From the NCBI GenBank assembly GCA_947474365.1, contig CANJIU010000078.1, positions 1-47,441 on the forward strand: a stretch of 47,441 nucleotides of DNA, read 5' to 3'. Position 1 is the first letter of the stretch. Each line of letters opens with the position of its first letter. The translations under genes and the position numbers were made by a program. Source of the DNA: Opitutia bacterium. Lineage in GTDB: Bacteria > Verrucomicrobiota > Verrucomicrobiia > Opitutales > Opitutaceae. The notes beneath the pieces were generated by a model. The model had not been told where the DNA came from, searched no databases, and was given only the letters and a program-made list of their open reading frames with translations. Below, piece by piece: positions 1 through 8,800 of this stretch.

Positions 1-2
1 AC

Positions 3-131
3 CTGAACCCCAAGCGTTACCAGACCGGCATCAAGCTCTCCCCGGAGCAAGTCGACGACATCAGCCTTTATCGACACGCTGTGCTCCCTGATTGGAACTA
101 CACTCTCCTTCCAAACGAAAGTGGGAATTAA
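3..131 (+). CDS. ISAzo13-family transposase, C-terminal fragment (runs off the window)
   Basis: An open frame enters from the left edge of the window and ends at a TAA at 129-131. The 42 visible residues include YQTGIKLSPEQ, then RHAVLPDWNYTL. The Y-x-TGI-K segment followed by H-x5-DWNYT is the recognisable C-terminal end of ISAzo13-family transposases, where the WNYT block lies near the terminus. The rest of the gene is outside the window. The sequence overlapping and following the stop (about 121-140, ending GCAC) may be the terminal inverted repeat of the element, but the other end is not visible. The next gene starts only 3 bases after this stop, which is not how a host gene normally sits and suggests the element inserted into it. 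The family call is from memory of the motif and is fairly confident. Confidence 0.72.
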   Translation: MNPKRYQTGIKLSPEQVDDISLYRHAVLPDWNYTLLPNESGN

Positions 132-134
132 TTT

Positions 135-2282
135 TTGCACACGCGCTTACTCTCACCCCTGCTGCACGCCGACGAGCGGGACCGCTGGCTGGCACGAGCG
201 GGCAACGTGACCATCATTCGCGACACGTGGGGCATCGCGCACGTCTATGGAAAATCGGATGCCGACGCCGTTTTCGGACTCCTGTTTGCCCAGGCGGAGG
301 ATGATTTTCCGCGGATCGAACTCAACTACATCAATGCACTCGGGCGCCTCGCGGAGGTCGAGGGCGAGGCCGAACTTTATCGAGATCTCCGGATGAAACT
401 CTTCATCGACCCCACCGATCTTCGGAAAAAGTTTACCGAGAGTCCGGCTTGGCTGAAAGCGCTGATGGAGGCGTTCGCAGACGGACTGAATTTTTTCCTC
501 CACACCCATCCCGCCACCAAACCCCGGCTCATCACCCGCTTCGAACCGTGGATGGCGCTCGCCTTCACCGAAGGCAGCATCGGCGGTGATATCGAGTCCA
601 TCTCGCTTCGCGAACTTGAGCAACACTACCCCACCCGACCCTCGCCCGCGAAAACGACCACGAATCCGCCGGCTGCGACGCGCGAATCGAAAGGTTCAAA
701 CGGTTTCGCCATCGCACCCGCCCTGAGCGCCGCAGGTCATGCGCTCCTGCTCATCAACCCACACACGTCCTTTTATTTTCGACCCGAGGTGCACGTGGTC
801 AGCGAAGAGGGCCTGAACGCGTACGGTGCAGTCACGTGGGGACAGTTCTTCGTCTACCAAGGATTCAACGACCGCGTCGGCTGGATGCACACCTCCGATG
901 GCGGCGATGTAATCGACGAGTATGCCGAGACCGTCAACGAGCGCCCCGCCGGTCGCTCCTATCGATACGGTGAGGGCGAGCGCCCGATCGTGTCGAAAAC
1001 CATTGCGCTTCCGTTCAAGGCGGGAAAAACGATCAGCAGCACATCGATCACCGCACACTTCAGCCATCATGGCCCGATCGTACGCGAGGCGGACGGAAAG
1101 TGGATCGCGGTGAAGCTGATGCAGGATCCCGTGAAGGCTTTGACCCAGTCCTATCAACGCACGAAGGCGCGCTCCTACGCTGAATTCTACCGCACGATGG
1201 AACTGCGTACCAACACGTCGAACAACACCGTGTATGCCGACGCCGACGGCAACATAGCCTATTTCCACGGCAACTTCATCCCGGTTCGCGATCCCAAATT
1301 CAACTGGAGAGCTCCGGTGGACGGAGCAAATCCCGCGACCGAGTGGCGTGGACTTCATCCCGTCAGCGAAATCATCACGCTCCTCAACCCCTCAAGTGGC
1401 TGGATCCAAAACACAAACAACTGGCCGTTCTCCGCTGCCGGATCTGCCAGCCCGCGCCGGGAGGATTTCCCATCCTATATGTGGACCAATCCGGAAAACG
1501 CCCGTGGCCTCAACGCCGTGCGGGTACTGAAGAACAAAAACGGGTTCACGATGGACAGCCTGATTGCCGCCGCCTACGACAACACGCTCGTCGCCTTTGA
1601 GAAACTGCTGCCCGCGCTGTTTCAAGCCTTCGACGAGTTGCCGGCATTGGATACGCGACGCACCGGTTTGGTGGAGCAGATCGCGAGCCTGCGAACGTGG
1701 GACCGGCGCGCCACGGTCGCTTCCGTACCCTCCACCCTCGCGATTCTCTGGGCGCACGAACTTTCCGGAGCGTTGATCGCGGAAGCAAAGGCCAGAGGAC
1801 TCGTCATCATCGATCATATCGTGCAGTCGACGACGGCGGCGCAGAAGATCGACGCCCTCGTGCGCGTTTCGGACCGGCTGAAGCGGGACTTCGGTTCGTG
1901 GAAAACACCGTGGGGTGAGGTCAATCGCTTTCAACGGCTCAGCGGCGACGTTCGCGCGAGCTTCGACGACTCGCAGCCGAGCTTACCCATTTCGTATGCC
2001 TCCGGCGACTGGGGATCGTTGGCAGCCTTTGGTGTGTCCGGACCGGCGCAAAAAACGAAACGCATCTATGGCAATCGCGGCAACAGCTTCGTAGCGGTCG
2101 TAGAGTTCGGTCCGAAGGTGAAGGCGAAAAGTCTCCTGGCCGGAGGCGTAAGCGGCGACCCAGCGTCGCCGCACTTCAACGATCAGGCTGAGCGTTACGC
2201 GCGGGGCGATTTCAAGGACGTCTGGTTCTATCGGGATGAAATCGAACGACACGCCGAGCGAACCTATCATCCCGGGCGATGA
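135..2282 (+). CDS. Penicillin acylase family protein (AHL/aculeacin acylase-like), N-terminus probably truncated by IS
   Basis: This is an Ntn-hydrolase of the penicillin G acylase superfamily, the group that cleaves amide bonds in acyl-homoserine lactones, penicillins or lipopeptides. Visible hallmarks are VTIIRDTWGIAHVYGK at residues 25-40 and FAQAEDDFPRIELNY at 51-65. The autoprocessing site lies in SKGSNGFAIAP, where Ser188 would become the N-terminal nucleophile of the beta chain after removal of a spacer at about 165-187. LLINPHTSFYF and WGQFFVYQGFNDRVGWMHTS follow. Length (715 aa) fits the family. Relatives are periplasmic and carry a signal peptide; here the frame opens with a TTG at 135, inside what looks like an IS terminus, and only RLLSPLLHA precedes the mature-like sequence. 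The export signal and native promoter are therefore probably lost. The substrate cannot be read from sequence. Confidence 0.85.
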   Translation: MHTRLLSPLLHADERDRWLARAGNVTIIRDTWGIAHVYGKSDADAVFGLLFAQAEDDFPRIELNYINALGRLAEVEGEAELYRDLRMKLFIDPTDLRKKFTESPAWLKALMEAFADGLNFFLHTHPATKPRLITRFEPWMALAFTEGSIGGDIESISLRELEQHYPTRPSPAKTTTNPPAATRESKGSNGFAIAPALSAAGHALLLINPHTSFYFRPEVHVVSEEGLNAYGAVTWGQFFVYQGFNDRVGWMHTSDGGDVIDEYAETVNERPAGRSYRYGEGERPIVSKTIALPFKAGKTISSTSITAHFSHHGPIVREADGKWIAVKLMQDPVKALTQSYQRTKARSYAEFYRTMELRTNTSNNTVYADADGNIAYFHGNFIPVRDPKFNWRAPVDGANPATEWRGLHPVSEIITLLNPSSGWIQNTNNWPFSAAGSASPRREDFPSYMWTNPENARGLNAVRVLKNKNGFTMDSLIAAAYDNTLVAFEKLLPALFQAFDELPALDTRRTGLVEQIASLRTWDRRATVASVPSTLAILWAHELSGALIAEAKARGLVIIDHIVQSTTAAQKIDALVRVSDRLKRDFGSWKTPWGEVNRFQRLSGDVRASFDDSQPSLPISYASGDWGSLAAFGVSGPAQKTKRIYGNRGNSFVAVVEFGPKVKAKSLLAGGVSGDPASPHFNDQAERYARGDFKDVWFYRDEIERHAERTYHPGR

Positions 2283-2336
2283 TGCCCCGGCAGCGCATGC
2301 GGCCCGAGGTCCCCACCAGTCGTCCCCACCCACCCG

Positions 2337-2394
2337 TCCACGCTCTGACTTGTGTCCGGCGCAATGATTTTTCGGCTGAATCATCCATCCAGAC
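2337..2394 (-). pseudogene. Possible relic of an ArfB/release-factor-like C-terminus
   Basis: Read on the minus strand, this stretch gives MIQPKNHCAGHKSERGR. That matches MIESKKHRAGIKSRRGR, near the end of the ArfB-like protein encoded at 12081-12467, at 11 of 17 positions without a gap. Nothing upstream or downstream continues the similarity and there is no intact gene. It may be the tail of a decayed paralogue. With so short a match, chance similarity in basic low-complexity sequence cannot be excluded. The rest of the 2283-2509 gap shows nothing else. Confidence 0.25.
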
Positions 2395-2509
2395 CAGTCC
2401 ACGATTGCCCGCGTGCGAACGACCACGCTGGCATCGCACTTCGATTCCTGTCGGCTGATGGTAGCCAAACGGTCGGGCTGGTCGGGACGGAGCGTGGAGG
2501 AAAAATCAA

Positions 2510-5500
2510 TCAGCGAACTTTCATTTCCGCGAAATGCTCGCGGCGATCATCGCAAAGAGGAATCGCCACCCCGGAAATTTCCTGGCCGTCGACCGAGAGC
2601 AAGTTTGGCCCGACGGCATCCGCGGGCATCCGGGCTATGGTGATGTGATAGACGGTTTGCCGATAGCGATAGTGAATCTTGTAGCCATCCCACGTTTTCG
2701 GCAGACATGGCACCAGGCGCAATTGGTCACCCACGAGATTCGCGCCCAGCAAGGTTTCAATCAGCAGCCGATACATCCAGCCGGCTGAACCGGTATACCA
2801 CGTCCAACCACCGCGACCAGTGTGAGGCGCCAGCGCATAGACGTCCGCGGCGACGACGTAAGGCTCGACCTTGTAGGTTGCGATTTGCTGCGCGGTGGCG
2901 CCGTGAAGGACGGGGTTGAGCAGCGCGAACAGTTCCCACGCACGTTCGGTCTCCCCCAACAGCGCGAACGCCATGATGGTCCAGATCGCTCCGTGCGTAT
3001 ATTGGCCGCCGTTCTCCCGTACTCCAGGAATGTAGCCCTTGATGTAACCCGGGTTGAGCGGAGATTTGTCGAAGGGCGGATCGAACAATTGAATCAAGCC
3101 AGCCGCGCGATGGACGAGTCGTTGATCGACCGATTGCATTGCCTGCTGCGACCGCGAGGGTTCGCCGGCGCCGCTGATCACCGACCAGCTTTGCGGCAGG
3201 GAATCGATCCGGCACTCTGCATTGGCCTGGGAACCGAGCGGCTCGCCATTGTCGAAGTAAGCGCGGCGATACCACGCGCCGTCCCACGCGTGTGCCTCGA
3301 TGTTTTTTTGCAGTTGCCGCGCCTGGGCGACGCAGCGCTCGGCAAACGTGGTGTCGTGGCGGTTTTGCGCGAGCGCAGCAAACTGCGTGAGCACGTCGTA
3401 AAGAAAAAACGCGAGCCAGACACTTTCGCCTCGGCCCGCGTGGCCGACGAGGTTCATCCCGTCGTTCCAATCGCCGCAGCCAATCAGCGGCAGGCCGTGT
3501 TCACCGAAGTTCAGGCCCCGCTCGATCGCGCGGACGCAATGTTGATAAAGGGTCCCCGACTCCTCGGAGCGAATCGGCAAATCGTAGTAGGCCTCTTCCT
3601 CCGGTTTGACCGGGCGCCCGTCCAGGAACGGGATTTTTTCATCGAGGACGCCGGTGTCCGCAATGCATGCAACATAGCGGCAGGTCGCGTAAGGCAGCCA
3701 GAGGTAGTCGTCGGAAAAATGTGTCCGCACCCCACGCCCTGCCGGCGGATGCCACCAATGTTGCACATCGCCGGCGCCGAATTGATGTGCGGCCGCGCGA
3801 AGCAAATGTTCACGTGTGAGTGCCGGTTCGGCGTGCACGAGCGCCATCACGTCCTGCAACTGATCGCGGAACCCATAGGCGCCGCCGGATTGATAGAATC
3901 CCGTCCGCCCCCAGAGCCGGCAACTCAGAGTCTGGTACAGGAGCCAGCCGTTCGCGATCACGTTCACAGCTGGATCGGGCGTCTCGACGTTCACCGCACC
4001 GAGCGTGCGATTCCAATATTCCCAGACGCCTTCGAGTGCCAAACGACTGGCGTCTGGCCGGCGAAACCGTTGGATCAGGTTCTGGACGTCCGCCGGACTG
4101 CGGCCGACCCCGAGACGAAAACTCGTCTCGCGTTCCTGTCCCTCGGGCAGGTCGAACGCGACCTGCACCGCACCGCACGGATCCAGCCCGGCGCCGACCT
4201 TGCTGGAAAGCCGCGCCCGTTTCATCGCCGCGGGCTGCTGCAGGGTGCCGTTGCGGCCGAGAAACTCCTTGCGGTCGCCGGTGATCGTGCGCCCCGGGTC
4301 ATTAACGTCGAGGAACGCGGTGCGACCGGGGAACTCGGTGTTGTAGAGATTGCACGCCAGCAAGGCGCCGGTCTTGACGTCCAATTCCGTCTGCACATGC
4401 AGCAGGTTTTTCTGCCGGAGATCGCCAAGCACCCATTCGTAGTAGCCGGTGGCGGACAAGCGCCGCGGGCGGCCGGAAACGTTGCGCAATTTCAAGACGG
4501 CGAACTTGACCGGCGCGTCCATCGCAACGTAGATCCACAGTTCGGAGGCGATGCCGTTCTCGGTGTGCTCAAACACGGAGTAGCCAAAGCCATGGCGGAT
4601 GACATAGGGAGTAAGGCCGCGCGCGGGAGCGGGCGTGGGCGACCAAAACTGCCCAGTCTGCTCGTCGCGGAGGTAGAACGCCTCGCCCGTGGTGTCCTGG
4701 ACGGGATCGTTATTCCAGGGCGTCAGCCTAAATTCATGGGAATTTTCCAACCAAGTATAGGCGGAGCCACTTTCTGAAACAACCGTGCCGAACGAGCGAT
4801 TGGCCAACACATTCACCCAAGGGGCCGGGGTCGTCTGGCCGGGTTGAAGCGTAATGACATACTCGTGTCCATCGCATGAAAAGCCGCCGATGCCATTGGG
4901 AAAAATCAACTCTCGTTCCGGGAGCGGACCAGGCGGATCGGGCCGTGCAACGCGGGTGGGAACAAAAGCAGGAACCGCGGCCTCCAGCACCGTCCTCCAC
5001 TCCAATTGCTCCGCCAAGGTCCCCTTCTCGTCGTCGAGAACCACTCGGGCCGCGGCCTGCAGCAGCACGCGATCATCGCTGGGGATCTGCTCGAAGCGAC
5101 GAACGAAAATGCCACCGGGTTTGTCCAGCATGTGTGCCTCGATGCCAGACGAAACCAGGCCGGCGATTTGGTCCTGCAAGTGCTGGTGATAAACTGAGAC
5201 ATCCTCGTTCAAAATAATCAGTTCGACCGTCAAACCCTTCATCCGCCAGTAGGCATGCGCCTGGATCAGCTGCCGGACGATCTGGATCTTGTCCGCATCA
5301 CTAATGCGCAGGAGGACGAGCGGCACATCGCCCGATATGCCATAGCTCCAAAGGGCGCTTTGGCCGCGCCGGTTACCGGACAAGATGCCAGAACCCGCCC
5401 GGCGCACGGGGTCTGCATAGATCAACGCACTGGCCAGGCGGCCATAGAGCTGGGCGTCGGCCTCCGTCGCATTGAGGTGCCGAAGCGTCACCTGACTGTG

Positions 5501-5887
5501 CGTCCACGCCAGATCGAACGCTCGGTCGGTCATGCGGGAATTTTGATATTTTTCCACGAGCATCAGCGCAGCATCCCGGCTTTCGGCCACGCCCGTCACG
5601 AGGTCAACCACGGCAGATTCGTGCGACGGAAGGGAAACCGCGCGCCGCAGTGAGATAATCGGATCGAGGACGGATCCGACGGTGTTGGACAGCGGCGAAA
5701 TGTCCTGCATCGCGGCCGGATTGGCCAGGGATCCGCCGCGGCCGACAAATCGGGCCCGATCCGTTTCGCAGGAGATCCCCCCCCTGATTGCCGCCCTGTC
5801 CCACCATGACGTGAAACAACCACGGTTGCTTTTCGCCCTCGGCGCGGGCCCGGCGGGTGCAGAGGATCGCGGAGGATTTCGGGACAA
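2510..5887 (-). CDS. ndvB: Cyclic beta-1,2-glucan synthase, C-terminal part (GH94 phosphorylase half), frameshifted from 5604-11153
   Basis: This frame continues the glucan synthase after a one-base frame disruption at the G8 tract (5777-5784). True family sequence resumes with ISCETDRARFVGRGG. It then shows PLSNTVGSVLDPIISLRR, the GH94/Glyco_transf_36 catalytic domain with FRDQLQDVMAL, and GCGDWNDGMNLVGHAGRGES around residue 806; the Asp of DWND is the expected general acid. NPGYIKGYIPGVRENGGQYTHG follows, then the C-terminal jelly-roll-like part. In the family this domain trims or controls glucan chain length by phosphorolysis before the GT84 domain cyclises the product. The TTG at 5887 is only the formal opening of the frame; the residues before the tract are out-of-frame readings of the upstream half. 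The restored gene 2510-11153 would encode about 2880 aa, the usual size. Confidence 0.88.
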   Translation of the reverse strand: MSRNPPRSSAPAGPAPRAKSNRGCFTSWWDRAAIRGGISCETDRARFVGRGGSLANPAAMQDISPLSNTVGSVLDPIISLRRAVSLPSHESAVVDLVTGVAESRDAALMLVEKYQNSRMTDRAFDLAWTHSQVTLRHLNATEADAQLYGRLASALIYADPVRRAGSGILSGNRRGQSALWSYGISGDVPLVLLRISDADKIQIVRQLIQAHAYWRMKGLTVELIILNEDVSVYHQHLQDQIAGLVSSGIEAHMLDKPGGIFVRRFEQIPSDDRVLLQAAARVVLDDEKGTLAEQLEWRTVLEAAVPAFVPTRVARPDPPGPLPERELIFPNGIGGFSCDGHEYVITLQPGQTTPAPWVNVLANRSFGTVVSESGSAYTWLENSHEFRLTPWNNDPVQDTTGEAFYLRDEQTGQFWSPTPAPARGLTPYVIRHGFGYSVFEHTENGIASELWIYVAMDAPVKFAVLKLRNVSGRPRRLSATGYYEWVLGDLRQKNLLHVQTELDVKTGALLACNLYNTEFPGRTAFLDVNDPGRTITGDRKEFLGRNGTLQQPAAMKRARLSSKVGAGLDPCGAVQVAFDLPEGQERETSFRLGVGRSPADVQNLIQRFRRPDASRLALEGVWEYWNRTLGAVNVETPDPAVNVIANGWLLYQTLSCRLWGRTGFYQSGGAYGFRDQLQDVMALVHAEPALTREHLLRAAAHQFGAGDVQHWWHPPAGRGVRTHFSDDYLWLPYATCRYVACIADTGVLDEKIPFLDGRPVKPEEEAYYDLPIRSEESGTLYQHCVRAIERGLNFGEHGLPLIGCGDWNDGMNLVGHAGRGESVWLAFFLYDVLTQFAALAQNRHDTTFAERCVAQARQLQKNIEAHAWDGAWYRRAYFDNGEPLGSQANAECRIDSLPQSWSVISGAGEPSRSQQAMQSVDQRLVHRAAGLIQLFDPPFDKSPLNPGYIKGYIPGVRENGGQYTHGAIWTIMAFALLGETERAWELFALLNPVLHGATAQQIATYKVEPYVVAADVYALAPHTGRGGWTWYTGSAGWMYRLLIETLLGANLVGDQLRLVPCLPKTWDGYKIHYRYRQTVYHITIARMPADAVGPNLLSVDGQEISGVAIPLCDDRREHFAEMKVR

Positions 5888-8800
5888 ATTCGGTCTGCAC
5901 GAAAAGATTGCTGAACGCGGGATGCGCCGCGTCCGCGCCGTAGGCGGCCAGCACCACTTCCGCGTAACTGGTCAATTCAGCGACGCGCGCCACGCGCGTT
6001 CGGTTGGTGATCGTGATGCGCCGCAATTCAACGTCGTCTTCCGGCGAAACGCCGATCGCGGTGTGGATTTCGAGTCCAGCCTGGCGCTGCCGAAACTCCG
6101 CACACGCCTCAGTAAAGACGGCCTCGTAACCGTTCGTCGCATGCAAAGTCGGTTGAAACGCGGTGGACCAGAAATCTCCGAGCCCGAGATCGCGCAAATA
6201 AACAAAAGTACCCCAGCAATCGCGGGTCGCGTCTTCGCGCCAGCGGGTGACGGCGAGATCACGCCAGCGGCTGTAGCCGCCGCCAGCGCTGCTGACGACG
6301 ACGTGATAGCGACCGTTTGACAAAAGGTGAACCTCCGGTGCCGGTGGGCTTGGATTCGTGAAGACTCGCATCACACTCTCGTTTTCCCCCGGCAAGGTGC
6401 GCGCGTCCTCCAGCTTCAGATCCTCGGAAAACACACTGGCGGCGGTCTTAGGCACGCGTTCCTGCAGCAACAAGTCCGCGGCCTTGAGCAGCGGACAGGC
6501 CATGAATCGCCGTTGCATCGGAGAGTCGCGCAGCAGATTCGCGAGGGCCAGCAGGCACATTCCCTGGTGGTGCACCATGAAGGATCGAATCGTGGTGCTC
6601 GTTTCGTCCGGCCTCAGGCGCGAGGGCGTGTAATCCACCGCTTCAAAAAAGCCATAGGTGCCGGCACGACCCTCGCCGGCCAGGCGCTGCAAGTTTTCAC
6701 AGGCGGCTCGTGGTGCCACCATCAGGGCCATGGCGGAGGCGTAGGGCGCGATCACCAGATCCTCCGCCAATCCACGTTTGAGGCCGAGACCGGGCACCCC
6801 GAACGCGCGATATTGATAGTTCAGGTGCACATCGGTCCGGTTGTAGCCCGATTCGGAAATGCCCCACGGCAGGCCGCGCGAGTGGCCGTACTCAATCTGT
6901 TGTTTCACCACCGCACGGCAGGTGTGGTCGAGCAGGGTCTTCTCATAGTTGGGCATGACCAGCAACGGCATCAGATATTCAAACATCGATCCGCTCCACG
7001 AGATCAGGATCGGACCACCCCGGGAGGCGACGAGCAACCGCCCCAGCGAGAACCAGTGATCTTGCGGCACCTGCCCCAGCGCGATGGCGACGTAGCTGCA
7101 CAAGCGCGCCTCCGATGCCAACAGGTCGTAGAAGCCCGCATCGCAGCGGCCCTCGGTGACATTATAGCCAGTGCAAAACAGATCTCTTTTGACGTTGAAC
7201 AGATAGGCGAAATCCATCGCCGCAAACTCATCGCTTCGCTTCGCGAGATCTTCCAATGCCATCATCCGCTGGCGGGCGCGGTCACTGGCCTCACTGAGGC
7301 AGCGCAACAATTCCACGCCGACGCCAGCCGCCGCCAGCGATATACCGAGCGACTGCTCCCAAGTGGAGAGTTCACGGAGGGTCGGCGCCTCATCGGGCAA
7401 GGCGAATTTATCGCGCGGATGGCCACCAGGAGGCGAGTCGGGCAAACCCAGCCACGGAGCAAGGAAGAGCACCTCCGCCAAATGCTCCACGGAATTCTGC
7501 TGCAACGTTTGCGCCCAGCCCTTGAGCTCTTCGGCGGCATTCGCGAGGGACGCCGCGATCGCGGTCGCCTGCGCCGCCACCCGGCCCAGCAGCGCAAACG
7601 ACGCGCGCAGACCGGAAGGTGCCTGTTCCAACTCGGCTCCGAGTTTCGCCAGCTCCGTGTTTTCCGGAACCAAATCCTGGAGCACTCCCACCGTATCGCG
7701 CAGCCCGGAGAAAAGCTGCGGCGGAAGTATCTTTTCATCGACCTGCTCCCTCAACCCGGCGCCGAGCGTCAGCAAATGTCCCGCGAGGTTGCCACTGTCC
7801 ACGCACGACACATAGAGGGGCGGCAGCGCCCTGAGGGTGCGCGTTTCGTACCAGTTGTAGAAATGCCCGCGAAAACGCTCGAGCCGTTGCATGGTGGCAA
7901 ACGCGTCATGGGTGCGCCGGATTACCCCGCCGGCCGCCAGATAGCCAAAATCCCAGGCCGCCAGATTGGCGAGCAGCGCGAGCCCCATGTTCGTCGGTGA
8001 AGTGCGCGACGCGATCACGGGCGCCGGCACTTCTTGAAAATTGTCCGGGGGCAACCAATTCTCCTGTGCGGTCACGAACGTCTCGAAAAAATGCCACGTC
8101 TGGCGCGCCGTGCGGCGCAGAAAGATCCGCTGGCCGGCAGTCAGATCGGGAGGCGGCGATTCAATCGGCTGGCTGATCCACCAGGCGATCCCCGGCGAAA
8201 CCAGCCAGAGGACAAGGATCGGCAAGGCGAGGAGCAATTGGGCCGGCTGCAGCAATCCGAGCAAAAACCCACCCGCCAGCGCGAACAGGGGCGCAATCCA
8301 CATCGTCGTGTAAAAGTCGGTGAAGGTGGCGGGTGTGGTCCGCTCGGAGTCACCCGACGTTTGCCACTCGAGGAGCTGCCTGCGCGTCACCAACAGGCGC
8401 ACCGACGTGCGGCCAATGGCGTCGAGGCTGACGAGGGCATCGTAGGGCAGAAACGCCAGCGTGAGAAAAATCTGTCCCAGTTGCCGGCCGTACGACGCAG
8501 CCACTCCGCGCAGATGCATCCGCCATGGCAGATCGGACGGCTTGCGGAACACACTGAGCAGCGCGGCCAGCGATCCCGGGAGCGAAATGATGGCCAGAAT
8601 CAGCAGCGATCCGAAGACTCCGAGCTCGGGCCAGAGCAGCCAACCGGCCACCAAAAGGACGGTGAGCGCCACGGGAACCAGGCTGCGCCGCAGGTTATCG
8701 AGGATCTTCCATTGCGAGAGCACGGAAAGAGGATTTGCAATCCGGCCCCCGTCGGCACCCGGCACCCGCGGCAGCAGCCATCGCGTGATTTGCCAGTCAC

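Noticed and set aside
2822..4777. 651-codon open frame on plus
   Set aside because: It lies antisense within the glucan synthase gene, has no recognisable domain, and is a GC-rich shadow frame.
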